64,000 nt of DNA from Anoxybacter fermentans (GCF_003991135.1 NZ_CP016379.1:496001-560000); one strand, 5' to 3'. Numbered from the stretch's first letter, positions 15,464 to 25,296 are shown. A program made the numbers and translations. Notes: a model not told the origin generated them from the sequence alone.

Positions 15464-16922
15464 CAAAAAGCTAAAGGATAATCTGGACTATATAAATGAA
15501 CAATTTAATATGCCCAAAACCTTTGATTTACTCCAGAGAAATTTTATCATTGGAGGTAAAGATGCTTCCCTTATCTTTATAGATGGTTTGAGTAATGGAG
15601 AATTATTGGCAGAAATAATGAAGGTTTTATTGGATATTGAGAGGGAAGATCTTAGTGTTGATGTTATTAAAAAACTTTTAAAACAGCATATTATCGCTAT
15701 TGAAATCCAGGAGGTAGAAACTTTAACTGAAGGAATTCAAGAGATTCTGGCTGGTCCTCAGTTATTATTACTGGATGGAGAAGAGAAAGGAATTATTATT
15801 GATGCTAGAACCTGGCTGTCCAGAAGTCCTGAGGAACCTGAATCGGAAAAAGCGACCCGGGGGCCTGGAGATGGTTTTGTTGAGACTATGCTTTTTAATG
15901 TGACATCGATTAGAAGGCGGATTCGTGATCCCAAACTGAGAGCAGAGGTAATAAAGGTTGGAAAGCGTTCACAAACAGATGTGGCATTAGTTTATATTGA
16001 AGATATAGCTAATCCTGAGATGGTCGATCAGGTTCGAACAAAGCTCGAACAGATTGATGTAGATGGAATTCCACTGGCTGATAAAAATATTGAAGAATAC
16101 CTGGTGGGTAAATCTCTAAATCCCCTTCCTAGGGTTCGTTATACAGAACGTCCTGATACTGCTGCTGCCCACATCCTGGAAGGGTATCTGGTTATTATAG
16201 TTGATAATTCGCCTACAGCATTAATTTTACCAGCACCTTTCTTAGCCCATACCCAGAGTATGGAGGAGTACCGGCAAAATACCATTATGGGTACTTATTT
16301 AACCTTGATTAGATTAATTGCTGTTTTTATCTCGATGCTTTTACCGCCCCTCTGGCTTCTATTTTCGATACAACCGGATCTTTTACCGGAAGGACTCCAA
16401 TTTATTGGTCCAAAGAAAATAGGGGCTATCAATTTAGGATTACAGTTTATCCTTGCAAGTATTGGAATTGATTTAATCAGAATGGCTTCAATCCAGACTC
16501 CAAATGCTTTAGCAACTTCACTCGGTTTAATTGGTGCTTTAATGTTGGGAGAATTTTCGGTGCAGGTTGGACTTTTTAGCTCTGAAGTTATCTTTTATAT
16601 GGCTATTGCGGCAATTGCCAGTTTCACTATACCCGGATATGAATTAGCTTTGGTAATTAAACTTTACCGTTTCTTTTTGATAGTTCTGGTTGTTTTGTTT
16701 AAACTCTGGGGCTTTTTAGCTGGACTGTTTTTGATCTTCATAATCTTTCTTAGAACCGAAAGTTTTGGAGTACCTTATCTCTGGCCCATTATTCCATTTG
16801 ATTTTAAAAGTTTGAAGTCATATATACTCTGTAGTTCGGCCCGGTCTTTACCAAGAATGAGGCCTGAGGTTTTACGGACTGTAGATTCGGATAGAAAGCC
16901 TGAAAAAAGAGATAATAAGTAA
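15444..16922 (+). CDS. spoVAF: SpoVAF/GerA-family spore germination protein
   Basis: This 492 aa protein of the GerA (Spore_GerA/SpoVAF) family has an N-terminal soluble half of about 280 residues with family blocks LIFIDGLSNGELL, ATRGPGDGFVETM and SIRRRIRDP. Membrane helices follow from about residue 285 to 460. SpoVAF forms part of the germinosome channel in the inner spore membrane. ATG 15444 is eight bases after AGGAG; GTG 15435 is an alternative. The basic C-terminal tail is cytoplasmic. It closes the spoVA cluster, and the activase-like genes start 11 bases later. Confidence 0.95.
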   Translation: MKKQPISKKLKDNLDYINEQFNMPKTFDLLQRNFIIGGKDASLIFIDGLSNGELLAEIMKVLLDIEREDLSVDVIKKLLKQHIIAIEIQEVETLTEGIQEILAGPQLLLLDGEEKGIIIDARTWLSRSPEEPESEKATRGPGDGFVETMLFNVTSIRRRIRDPKLRAEVIKVGKRSQTDVALVYIEDIANPEMVDQVRTKLEQIDVDGIPLADKNIEEYLVGKSLNPLPRVRYTERPDTAAAHILEGYLVIIVDNSPTALILPAPFLAHTQSMEEYRQNTIMGTYLTLIRLIAVFISMLLPPLWLLFSIQPDLLPEGLQFIGPKKIGAINLGLQFILASIGIDLIRMASIQTPNALATSLGLIGALMLGEFSVQVGLFSSEVIFYMAIAAIASFTIPGYELALVIKLYRFFLIVLVVLFKLWGFLAGLFLIFIIFLRTESFGVPYLWPIIPFDFKSLKSYILCSSARSLPRMRPEVLRTVDSDRKPEKRDNK

Positions 16923-16933
16923 GGAGGTTTCTT

Positions 16934-17896
16934 ATGGGAATACGTGTTGGCATTCCACGCTGCCTTTTATATTATAGCTTTTTTCCAGGCTGGAAGAGTT
17001 TTTTTGAAGAATTGGGGGCAGAAGTAGTTCTTTCACCCCCTACTAACAAAAAAATTCTAGATTTAGGAATTAAAAAGGCGGTTGGTGAGATTTGTCTTCC
17101 GATTAAACTTTTTTTTGGCCATGTAGAGGTTTTAAAAGATAAAGTAGATTATATCTTCGTGCCCCGGATTATGAGTATCCATCGCAAAGAATGGATCTGT
17201 CCTAAGTTTTTGGGTTTACCGGATATGGTCAAGGCGCAATTTAAAGACCTACCACCAATGATTGCGCCGGATATTAATATGCGTAAATCGAGACTGACAA
17301 TTTTTAAAGGAGCTCTAAAAGCAGCTCAACCATTTACAAAGAGCTGGTTAAAAGTTATGAAAGCACTTTACCGGGCATTGCAGATACAGTTTAAATATGA
17401 AAATAAACTAAAACAGGGTAAAACTCCCATAGAGATTCTGGAGAATATAAAATTACCTGATCCAGGGCCAGATCCTTTGGTCATTGCTTTACTTGGCCAT
17501 CCATATTTAATCTATGAGACCTTTATAAACATGGATTTAATCCGCCGCTTACGAGGGATGGGAGCAATCCTTATTACGCCAGAAATGATCTCAAAAAGGC
17601 AGATTAAAAAAGGGGCTGCTCAGCAAAAAAAGGATCTTTTCTGGACTTTTAATAAAAAGATTTTAGGAGCAGCCAATCATCTTTTGACATCCAGTTCGCT
17701 TGATGGGATGATACTTTTGGCGGCCTTTGGATGTGGTCCTGATTCACTGATCAATGAATTAATAGAGCGGAGAGCTAAGCGTAAAGGAAAATTTCCCCTT
17801 CTCTCCATTAATTTAGATGAACACAGCGGAGAGGCGGGATTTATCACTAGATTAGAAGCATTTATCGATATGATTAAATTGAGGAGGGGGTGCTGA
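16934..17896 (+). CDS. Acyl-CoA dehydratase activase-related protein (DUF2229-like), first of pair
   Basis: This 320 aa protein is related to the C-terminal parts of the large activases of the BadF/BadG/HgdC group. It shows RVGIPRCLLYYSFFPGWKSFFEELGAEV, a conserved VGEICLPIKLFFGHV, FGCGPDSL and the end motif LDEHSGEAGFITRLEAFID. The conserved cysteines in EICLP, WICPKF and GCGPDS may bind metal. The next gene shares the same end motif, so the two are paralogous halves. AAGGAGG precedes the ATG. Its physiological role is unknown; the trio is widespread in anaerobic Firmicutes. Confidence 0.8.
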   Translation: MGIRVGIPRCLLYYSFFPGWKSFFEELGAEVVLSPPTNKKILDLGIKKAVGEICLPIKLFFGHVEVLKDKVDYIFVPRIMSIHRKEWICPKFLGLPDMVKAQFKDLPPMIAPDINMRKSRLTIFKGALKAAQPFTKSWLKVMKALYRALQIQFKYENKLKQGKTPIEILENIKLPDPGPDPLVIALLGHPYLIYETFINMDLIRRLRGMGAILITPEMISKRQIKKGAAQQKKDLFWTFNKKILGAANHLLTSSSLDGMILLAAFGCGPDSLINELIERRAKRKGKFPLLSINLDEHSGEAGFITRLEAFIDMIKLRRGC

Positions 17897-18975
17897 TGAA
17901 AAAAATAACTTTTCCCCATATGGGATATATGAATATTTCTGTCAAATCCTTTCTCAATGAGATGGGAGTTGAACCTATTGAACCGCCACCCATCACAAAA
18001 AAGACAATGGATCTGGGGGTTCAATATGCACCTGAGTTTGCCTGTCTTCCTTTAAAAGTCAATCTGGGTAATTATCTGGAAGCCATAGACAAAGGAGCAG
18101 AGTGCATATTGATGGCAGGTGGATGTGGTCCCTGTCGTTTTGGCTATTATGCTGAAGTTCAACGGGAAATTTTACATGATCTAAAAAAAGATATAGAAAT
18201 GATCGTTATAGAACCAAATATTCTAAGTATTTATCAGAGCTTTAAGTATCTAGCCGGAGGTCATTTATCTTTAAGTCGTTTATATCGAATTCTAAAGTAT
18301 GTGATGGCAAAAATTCGGGCCATTGATAAATTGGAAAAGATTGCTCAGTATGTACGCCCCCGAAGTAGTAAACCTGAGGAAGTTAACAGTAGATTTCGCT
18401 ATTTAATAAAGAAAATGGAAGATGCAGCTTCAGTAGAGAGTATTGAAAAGGTAAAAAAGGAAGGAGAAGAGTATTTACAGGAGCTAATTGATTCCAATCA
18501 TGATCAGGTTCTTCATGTAGGAATTGTAGGGGAAATTTATTTGTTGTTGGAACCATTTGTAAATTTATATATTGAAGAAAAATTGGGTTTGATGGGAGTT
18601 CAGGTGCATCGGGAGATATTTTTAAGCCATTGGATTGATGATCATGTATTGCACCGGATTGACCGGAGTTGTTATAAAAAAGCTGCAGCCCCTTATCTTA
18701 ACGTAATGATAGGTGGACATGGTCAAGAGACTATTGGAAGAACTGTTTTATACGCAAGAGAGGGGCTTGATGGGGTGATTCAGGTAGCCCCCTTCACCTG
18801 TATGCCCGAGATTGTTGCTGAAAATATATTGCCGGTTGTAAGCAAAAAGGAAAATATTCCTGTTTTGTCTCTCTTTTTTGATGAGCATTCTGGTGAAGCA
18901 GGGGTTGTAACCAGATTGGAAGCTTTTATAGATCTGATTCGTAGAAAAAGTGAGAGGAGAGTAGTACAGCTGTGA
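17896..18975 (+). CDS. Acyl-CoA dehydratase activase-related protein (DUF2229-like), second of pair
   Basis: This 359 aa paralogue of the preceding gene carries PHMGYMNISVKSFLNEMGVE, EFACLPLKVNLGNYLEA, the cysteine block AGGCGPCRFGYY and the end motif FDEHSGEAGVVTRLEAF. The AGGCGPCR and PFTCMPE cysteines resemble those of 2-hydroxyacyl-CoA dehydratase subunits, which hold a [4Fe-4S] cluster. Its ATG overlaps the previous stop by one base (TGATG), and its end overlaps the next gene by four bases, so three proteins are made in coupled fashion and may form one complex. Confidence 0.82.
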   Translation: MKKITFPHMGYMNISVKSFLNEMGVEPIEPPPITKKTMDLGVQYAPEFACLPLKVNLGNYLEAIDKGAECILMAGGCGPCRFGYYAEVQREILHDLKKDIEMIVIEPNILSIYQSFKYLAGGHLSLSRLYRILKYVMAKIRAIDKLEKIAQYVRPRSSKPEEVNSRFRYLIKKMEDAASVESIEKVKKEGEEYLQELIDSNHDQVLHVGIVGEIYLLLEPFVNLYIEEKLGLMGVQVHREIFLSHWIDDHVLHRIDRSCYKKAAAPYLNVMIGGHGQETIGRTVLYAREGLDGVIQVAPFTCMPEIVAENILPVVSKKENIPVLSLFFDEHSGEAGVVTRLEAFIDLIRRKSERRVVQL

Positions 18976-19925
18976 AAGGATATTTAGGAATTGATGTTGG
19001 TTCTGTCAGTACAAATATTGTTTTTATTGACAATAAAGGCGAAGTACAGGACTCCCTTTATATCCGTACCCGCGGCCGTCCTATTGAAGCAGTCAAAAAG
19101 GGGCTAGAGGAGCTTTATCTGTCTCGTCCTGAAATGAAAGTTTTGGGAGTCGGAACTACTGGAAGCGGCCGTGCTTTGATTGGGGTGATGGTTGGAGCTG
19201 ATTCTATCAAAAATGAGATAACGGCTCATGCGGTTGCTGCTACTCATATTCATCCCGATGTGAGGACAGTATTGGAGATTGGTGGACAGGACTCGAAGAT
19301 AATTATAGTACGTCGGGGTGTGGTAGTAGATTTTGCAATGAATACTGTCTGTGCAGCAGGAACCGGGTCATTCCTTGACCAACAGGCCAGTCGGTTGGGA
19401 ATTCCGATTAAGGAGTTTGGGAATCTGGCTTTACAGTCAAAAAACCCGGTGCGTATTGCCGGACGTTGTTCTGTTTTTGCTGAATCGGATATGATTCACA
19501 AACAGCAGATGGGACATCCTATTCCAGATATTATAGCAGGATTATGTACTGCTTTAGTTCGAAATTATTTAAATAATGTAGGAAAAGGCAAAGAGATTTT
19601 AGAACCGGTTATCTTTCAAGGTGGAGTTGCCGCTAATGTTGGTATTAGAAAAGCTTTTGAAGATGCTTTAAAGGTTAAGATTATAATTCCTAAATATTTT
19701 AATGTTATGGGAGCCATAGGTGCTGCTCTTCTTGCCAGAGAAGAGGTAGAATACGGGAAAAAGTCTACAAAATTTAAAGGTTTTGACATGCTTAAGATGG
19801 ATTTTCAGGCCAGCAGTTTTGAATGTGATGGATGTCCAAACCACTGTGAAGTGATAAATTTCAAGCAAAATGGTAAATTAATTGCCCGTTGGGGTGCTAA
19901 ATGTCCGAGATGGGAGGTAAGTTGA
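18972..19925 (+). CDS. BadF/BadG/HgdC-family ATPase (dehydratase activase type)
   Basis: This 317 aa ASKHA-fold ATPase has the phosphate-1 motif GIDVGSVSTNIVFID, the activase block EIGGQDSKII, then MNTVCAAGTGSFLDQQA with the Fe-S cluster cysteine and AGRCSVFAESDMIH with the second. The C-terminal 45 residues add DGCPNHCEV and GAKCPRWE, cysteines usually found in the large multi-domain activases. Such proteins use ATP to push one electron onto a 2-hydroxyacyl-CoA dehydratase-like partner. No dehydratase gene is nearby, so the partners are probably the two genes upstream. Confidence 0.88.
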   Translation: MKGYLGIDVGSVSTNIVFIDNKGEVQDSLYIRTRGRPIEAVKKGLEELYLSRPEMKVLGVGTTGSGRALIGVMVGADSIKNEITAHAVAATHIHPDVRTVLEIGGQDSKIIIVRRGVVVDFAMNTVCAAGTGSFLDQQASRLGIPIKEFGNLALQSKNPVRIAGRCSVFAESDMIHKQQMGHPIPDIIAGLCTALVRNYLNNVGKGKEILEPVIFQGGVAANVGIRKAFEDALKVKIIIPKYFNVMGAIGAALLAREEVEYGKKSTKFKGFDMLKMDFQASSFECDGCPNHCEVINFKQNGKLIARWGAKCPRWEVS

Positions 19926-20131
19926 TTGTGTTAATTTTTCACTTCATGAGTTGCACATAACTTGCTCCCACGGAGAACATTATATTTAGTTTTTCTGGTA
20001 GTGTACAGGTAAGTCTCTGAAAAAAAGTTTGTCAAAAAGTTCTAATAATTAATAATTCTTTATCATCCCCTCCTTGACTTTATTAAAATTTTGTGTAAAG
20101 ATGGAAATAACAAAAGGAGAAGGGAGTTGGG

Positions 20132-21721
20132 ATGATGTATGACATTTTGATCAGGAATGGAAAGATTGTGGATGGAACGGGTAATCCCTGGTTTAGAGGG
20201 GATATAGGGATTAAAGATGGTAGGATTGTAAAGATTAGTAAGATTTCGCCTGATGCAGAGGCAAAGCAGGTGATTGATGCTCGGGGAATGGTAGTTTCAC
20301 CCGGGTTTATTGATATCCATAGCCATTCCGACCTACCGCTTTTGGTGGATGGGCTAGCTCAGGGTAAAGTCCGTCAGGGTGTGACTACTGAAGTTATAGG
20401 TAACTGCGGTTTTACTCTTGCTCCTTTGATGAGTAAGATGGCTAAAGAAGATCTTAAAAATGAACTTGAAGAATTTGGTCTTGAGTTAAATTGGGAGACT
20501 ATGGATGAATATTTAAACTTACTGCAAAAACAGGGTGTATCACTAAATGTGGTTCCCCTTATTGGTCATGGTATCATCCGAAAGTCAGTTATGAATTATG
20601 ATAAACGTAAGGCAAGTAATGAAGAGATAAAAAAAATGCGTCAATTGGTCAGAGAGTGTATGGAAGCAGGTGCTTTTGGAATTACTACTGGCCTTATTTA
20701 TCCGCCTTCCTGTTATGCTGACTTAGATGAATTGGTTGATTTGGCAAAAGTAGTGGCTCATTATGGAGGATTTTATGCTACTCATATGCGTAATGAGAGC
20801 GCTGAGTTATATCAAGCTGTGGAAGAGAGTATTGATATAGGTAGAAGGGTAGGTTTACCCGTCCAAATTTCCCATCATAAAGTTTGTCAACCAGATCATT
20901 GGGGGGAAGTGGATAGGACATTAAAATTGATGCATAGGGTAAGGAATGATGAGGGACTGGATGTGACTTGTGATGTTTATCCATATATAGCGACAGCTAC
21001 TGGTTTGAGTGCGGTGATTCCTGAAGAATATCATGAAGGTGGGAAAGAAAAGTTATTGGCACATTTAAAAGATCCGGCGACTAGAAAAATCCTTTTATCC
21101 ATATTAGAAACCCAGCAAGGCCCAAGAGGCTGGCACAATCTCTTTATTTCAAGTGTCAAAACAGAAAAGAACCGTACAGCTGAAGGGAAAGATGTTCAGA
21201 CTCTGGCAAAAGAGCGTGGTATAAGTCCAGCAGATGTAGTAATTGATCTTTTAATTGAAGAGGAATTAGCTGTGGGAATGATTCGTTTTGCTATGTGTGA
21301 AGATGATGTGGTTAGGGTGTTAACAGATGATCTGGCAATGGTTGGTTCAGACGGAGGTGCTCTTGCGATAGATGGGCCTTTAGCTAAGGGTAAACCCCAT
21401 CCGCGTAATTTTGGAACTTTTCCCCGGGTCTTAGGTAAATATGTTCGGGAAGAAGGAGTATTAACCCTGGAAAAAGCTGTACAAAAGATGACTTCAATGC
21501 CTGCTGCCAGATTAGGTTTGATGCAAAAAGGAATTTTACGGGAAGGTCTCGATGCAGATATAACCATTTTCGATCCAGCTACTGTTAAAGATATGGCTGA
21601 TTTTAAGAATCCTTTACAATATCCCGTGGGAATTTTTCATGTAATTGTCAATGGTACCATCGTGGTTCAAAATGGGGAACATACCGGGAAAAAACCGGGG
21701 AAAGTTTTGCGTAAGAGTTAA
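20132..21721 (+). CDS. N-acyl-D-amino-acid deacylase (D-aminoacylase, amidohydrolase family)
   Basis: This 529 aa zinc amidohydrolase has metal ligands in GFIDIHSHSDLP, the D-aminoacylase-specific cysteine in VIGNCGFTLAP, the region FGITTGLIYPPSCYAD, PVQISHHK, and the catalytic aspartate in VGSDGGALAIDGP. It removes acyl groups from N-acyl-D-amino acids. With the peptide transporter and amidotransferase-type hydrolase downstream, it may process imported peptide or cell-wall fragments. ATG 20132 and ATG 20135 are both plausible. The 200-base gap upstream holds no gene. Confidence 0.9.
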   Translation: MMYDILIRNGKIVDGTGNPWFRGDIGIKDGRIVKISKISPDAEAKQVIDARGMVVSPGFIDIHSHSDLPLLVDGLAQGKVRQGVTTEVIGNCGFTLAPLMSKMAKEDLKNELEEFGLELNWETMDEYLNLLQKQGVSLNVVPLIGHGIIRKSVMNYDKRKASNEEIKKMRQLVRECMEAGAFGITTGLIYPPSCYADLDELVDLAKVVAHYGGFYATHMRNESAELYQAVEESIDIGRRVGLPVQISHHKVCQPDHWGEVDRTLKLMHRVRNDEGLDVTCDVYPYIATATGLSAVIPEEYHEGGKEKLLAHLKDPATRKILLSILETQQGPRGWHNLFISSVKTEKNRTAEGKDVQTLAKERGISPADVVIDLLIEEELAVGMIRFAMCEDDVVRVLTDDLAMVGSDGGALAIDGPLAKGKPHPRNFGTFPRVLGKYVREEGVLTLEKAVQKMTSMPAARLGLMQKGILREGLDADITIFDPATVKDMADFKNPLQYPVGIFHVIVNGTIVVQNGEHTGKKPGKVLRKS

Positions 21722-21863
21722 TAAAATAAGGGGATGAAAGATATTTTTTAAAATATTACGTAATATTTTTAATATTGAAACAGGAAATTTATTACCAGTC
21801 TAGAAATTTTATATGTAAATATGACTTTTTTAAATTAAAATATTGAAGGAGTGCTTATAGGTT

Positions 21864-22577
21864 ATGCGTAAAGTAATAGGAATTACTTCTTCACAACAAA
21901 CGGTAAATGATCCTCTGGAATTTACATTGCCAAAGTTATATGTCCGGGCCATTGAAAATGTTGGAGGTCTTCCTCTTATCCTGCCCATTATTGATAAAGA
22001 TGTGGCTTTAATTGCTGAAATGGTTGAACGTGTAGATGGAATTTTGCTTACCGGTGGTGTTGATGTAGATCCTATGTTATTTGGTGAAGAACCACATACG
22101 GAAATGGGACGGATAGATCCAGAAAGGGATTTTTTTGAATTGCATTTAGCTAAAATTGCTTTAGAAAAGAATCTACCTATATTAGGTATATGCCGTGGAT
22201 GCCAGGTTCTTAATGTAGCAGCAGGAGGAACCATTGTTCAGGATATCCCATCTTTTTATGGTAAAGATAAAGTACATAAGCATAAACAGACTGCTCCGCG
22301 TTGGTATCCAACCCATAGTGTGGAGATTGTAAAAGGAAGCAAATTAGAAGCTATTTTTAAAACAAATAAAATTACTGTTAACAGTTACCATCATCAATCT
22401 GTCAAAGAACCTGCTCCCGGTTTTATTGTATCTGCTAAAGCAAAAGATGGAATTATTGAAGCCATTGAAGGAATCGAATATAAGTATGCATTAGGTATTC
22501 AATGGCATCCTGAGTTGATGTGGCAAAAATATCCTCAATTTAAAAATCTATTTCAGAGTTTCATTGATGCCTGTTAA
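21864..22577 (+). CDS. Class I glutamine amidotransferase-like hydrolase (peptidase C26, PuuD type)
   Basis: This 237 aa protein has the nucleophile elbow LGICRGCQVLNVAAGG with its catalytic cysteine and the His-Glu pair in GIQWHPELM. The GGVDVDP motif is typical of gamma-glutamyl-GABA hydrolase and related gamma-glutamyl peptidases. It would hydrolyse a gamma-glutamyl bond in the cytoplasm. The neighbouring D-aminoacylase and peptide transporter suggest use on gamma-D-glutamyl peptides from peptidoglycan, but that is inference. The gap before it (21722-21863) is A+T-rich with no visible feature. Confidence 0.88.
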   Translation: MRKVIGITSSQQTVNDPLEFTLPKLYVRAIENVGGLPLILPIIDKDVALIAEMVERVDGILLTGGVDVDPMLFGEEPHTEMGRIDPERDFFELHLAKIALEKNLPILGICRGCQVLNVAAGGTIVQDIPSFYGKDKVHKHKQTAPRWYPTHSVEIVKGSKLEAIFKTNKITVNSYHHQSVKEPAPGFIVSAKAKDGIIEAIEGIEYKYALGIQWHPELMWQKYPQFKNLFQSFIDAC

Positions 22578-22704
22578 TACTTCAGGAGGAGGGATTCCTT
22601 CTTTTTTTAAAAAATCCCGACCCTATAAAGAAAACTTAAGCTTTCACCTCTTGAAAAAGGGAGGGGAATTTGATAGAACTAAAATTTTTTAAGGAGGTAT
22701 CTGT

Positions 22705-24273
22705 ATGAGAAGTAGAGTAGTTATTTTGGTTTTGGCAATGTTTATGCTGTTTAGTTTGACTATTCTAGCAGAAGAACCACAATATGGTGGAACTTTACAT
22801 TTCTACAATAGTTCAGACTGGGAAACTATCGATCCTGCTTATGCATCAGGTTTTGATAGTGGCGCAATGGCCGTAAAGATATTTGATGGTCTGGTTCGTT
22901 TTGACTATTATTCTAATGATGTAGTACCATGTCTTGCTACTGATTGGGAAGTAAGTGATGACGGTCTTGTCTGGACATTTCATTTAAGAAAAGATGTTAA
23001 GTTTCATAATGGTCGTCCATTAACTGCTCATGATGTAAAATATTCCTTTGACCGTCTGTTTGATCCAGAAGTGGCTTCTCCAGGAACCTGGGCTTTTGAT
23101 ATGATCCTGGGAACTGATGCAGCATTAGCTGGTGAAGCTGAAGGTGTTGAAGGTGTTAAAGTTATCGATGATTATACTGTATCCTTTATTTTAAAATACC
23201 CATTTGGACTGTTTTTAAAGCACCTGACTCTGCCATATGCTCTTATAGTTCCTAAAGAAGTAGTAGAAGAGTATGGAGATCAATTCAGTGAACACGCTGT
23301 TGGTACCGGTCCATGGAAACTGGTTAAATGGGAACATGATAATATTCTGGTTCTTGAAGCCAACGAAGATTATTTTGAGGGCCGGCCATATGTTGATCGG
23401 GTTGAATATCGGGTAATTCCAGAACCTTTGACTGCTATTGCAGAATTTGAGGCCGGTAATTTAGATATGGCCGGTATTCCAGATGCAGAGTGGGAGAGAT
23501 GGACTGAAGATCCATATTGGAAAAACTATATTGTTGAACAGACTGAACTCAGTACTTATTATCTGGCTATGAATCAAAAGTTTAAACCTCTGGATGATCC
23601 AAAGGTTCGCCGGGCTATTGCTCATGCTATTGACGTTCAAACCATTATTGATACTCTCCGTCGTGGTACTGATACATTAGCAACTGGTCCAATTCCTCCA
23701 GATATGGAAGGTTATGTAGATTTACCACCAATTGAGTATAATCCGGAAAAAGCTAAGCAATTGTTGGCTGAAGCTGGTTATCCAGATGGTTTTGAGATCG
23801 ATCTCTGGACTACTACTAACTCTACAACTGTACGAATGGCTGGGGCTTTCCAGGCTTACCTGGCTCAGGTTGGTATTAAGGTAAATATCATCAAAAATGA
23901 CTGGTCTGTATTCTTCTCCGCCGTTAAGAAAGGCGAAGTACCAATGTATTACCTTTCATGGTGGGCTGACTATGCTGATCCCTACAATTTCTTAAAGCCT
24001 CTCTTCTATAAGCAGAAGAGAATCAATATGAATGACCCGGTTATCAATAAGCTGATCGAAGAGATGGAAAGAACCACTAATCCAAAGGTTCGTTATAAAC
24101 TGGCTGAAAAGGTTGTTGAAAGAGTATATGAATTGCAGCCATATGTCTGGTTATATCATACCACTAGCTTCACTCTCAAGCAGCCATGGATAAAAGGCGA
24201 AATCTGGCATCAAATGTACGATGCAGATAAGCTAACTACCATCTGGATTGACAAAGAATTAAAGAATAAATAA
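22705..24273 (+). CDS. Peptide/nickel-type ABC transporter substrate-binding protein (family 5)
   Basis: This 522 aa extracytoplasmic solute-binding protein of the DppA/OppA family carries the signature blocks TWDFHLRKDVKFHNG-like (WTFHLRKDVKFHNG), ALVPKE-like and YNPEKAKQLLAEAGYPDGF. Residues 1-24 are a cleavable signal peptide ending near ILA-EEP, with no cysteine, so it is not a lipoprotein. That is unusual for a monoderm Firmicute and fits a periplasm. AAGGAGG precedes ATG. A terminator-like hairpin separates it from the permease genes, probably giving excess binding protein. Confidence 0.93.
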   Translation: MRSRVVILVLAMFMLFSLTILAEEPQYGGTLHFYNSSDWETIDPAYASGFDSGAMAVKIFDGLVRFDYYSNDVVPCLATDWEVSDDGLVWTFHLRKDVKFHNGRPLTAHDVKYSFDRLFDPEVASPGTWAFDMILGTDAALAGEAEGVEGVKVIDDYTVSFILKYPFGLFLKHLTLPYALIVPKEVVEEYGDQFSEHAVGTGPWKLVKWEHDNILVLEANEDYFEGRPYVDRVEYRVIPEPLTAIAEFEAGNLDMAGIPDAEWERWTEDPYWKNYIVEQTELSTYYLAMNQKFKPLDDPKVRRAIAHAIDVQTIIDTLRRGTDTLATGPIPPDMEGYVDLPPIEYNPEKAKQLLAEAGYPDGFEIDLWTTTNSTTVRMAGAFQAYLAQVGIKVNIIKNDWSVFFSAVKKGEVPMYYLSWWADYADPYNFLKPLFYKQKRINMNDPVINKLIEEMERTTNPKVRYKLAEKVVERVYELQPYVWLYHTTSFTLKQPWIKGEIWHQMYDADKLTTIWIDKELKNK

Positions 24274-24284
24274 ACTGTCATTAT

Positions 24285-24319
24285 AACACTCTCCTCTTTT
24301 AGGGGGGAGTGTTATTTTA
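24285..24319 (+). terminator. Intercistronic terminator/attenuator between binding protein and permeases
   Basis: AACACTCTCC pairs with GGGGAGTGTT, followed by the short T-rich ATTTTACC. It lies inside the transporter operon, where partial termination would keep permease levels below the binding protein. Confidence 0.75.
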
Positions 24320-24349
24320 CCATTTTATGCTAAGAGGTGAGGCAGACCA

Positions 24350-25276
24350 ATGTTTGAATATATAATTCGACGTATTATCCTTATTGTGCCGGTTCTGCTC
24401 GGGGTATTGTTTGTTACCTTTTTGCTAATGTTTATAATTCCAGGAGACCCTATCACTACAATGATGGGTCAGCGGGCAGATGATAAAGTTATCGCCAGAA
24501 TTAGAGCGGAATTGAGATTGGATGATCCCTGGTATATACAGTTTATAAGATATGTTGGTCGTACACTAAGGGGTGATTTGGGAAAGTCGTATATTACACA
24601 CCGATCGGTAGCCAGAGATTTAATGGAAAAATTACCTGTTACAGCCAGATTGGCTCTTTCAGCTATGATTGTAGCTATTACAATGGGAGTATTAATCGGA
24701 ATCCTTGCTGCAGTTTATCATAATACCTGGGTTGATCGGGCAGTAATGGTTTTTGCTTTGATTTTTATTTCAACCCCGGTATTCTGGTTTGGACTTATTC
24801 TTGTCTTTGTTTTTGGTATGACTTTGGGCTGGTTTCCTATATCCGGGATGGGAGATGGAGGTATTAAATATATAGTTTTACCTGCCATCACTCTTGGAAC
24901 CCGGGCTGCAGCTTTTCTGGCCAGAATGACCCGCTCTACTATGCTTGAAGTGATTCGCCAGGATTATATTAGGACAGCCCGTTCTAAAGGTTTGAGTGAA
25001 AAAATTGTTATATTTAAACATGCTTTAAAAAATGCTCTGATTCCCATTGTAACTATTATTGGTCTTGATTTTGCATCATATCTGAACGGTTCAGTTTTGA
25101 CTGAGACCATTTTTGGCTGGCCAGGATTCGGTCGGTATGTGGTACAGGCTATAAATAAGCGTGATTTTCAGGTAATTGCCGGATCTGTATTGGTGGGTGC
25201 AGTTATATTTGTATTTGCTAATCTAATTGTTGATTTGACATATGGCTTTCTGGATCCAAGAATTCGCTATGAGTGA
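24350..25276 (+). CDS. Peptide ABC transporter permease, DppB type
   Basis: This 308 aa inner-membrane permease has six predicted membrane helices. The first is IIRRIILIVPVLLGVLFVTF, followed by the family block IPGDPITTMMG. The EAA loop that contacts the ATPase reads YIRTARSKGLSEKIVIFKHA. GWPGFGRYVV and the C-terminal DLTYGFLDPRIRY are diagnostic of the DppB/OppB group. It pairs with the permease 20 bases downstream. No ATPase gene follows, so the energy subunits must be encoded elsewhere or shared. Confidence 0.94.
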   Translation: MFEYIIRRIILIVPVLLGVLFVTFLLMFIIPGDPITTMMGQRADDKVIARIRAELRLDDPWYIQFIRYVGRTLRGDLGKSYITHRSVARDLMEKLPVTARLALSAMIVAITMGVLIGILAAVYHNTWVDRAVMVFALIFISTPVFWFGLILVFVFGMTLGWFPISGMGDGGIKYIVLPAITLGTRAAAFLARMTRSTMLEVIRQDYIRTARSKGLSEKIVIFKHALKNALIPIVTIIGLDFASYLNGSVLTETIFGWPGFGRYVVQAINKRDFQVIAGSVLVGAVIFVFANLIVDLTYGFLDPRIRYE

Positions 25277-25296
25277 GGGGAGGAGGGGAGTATTAA

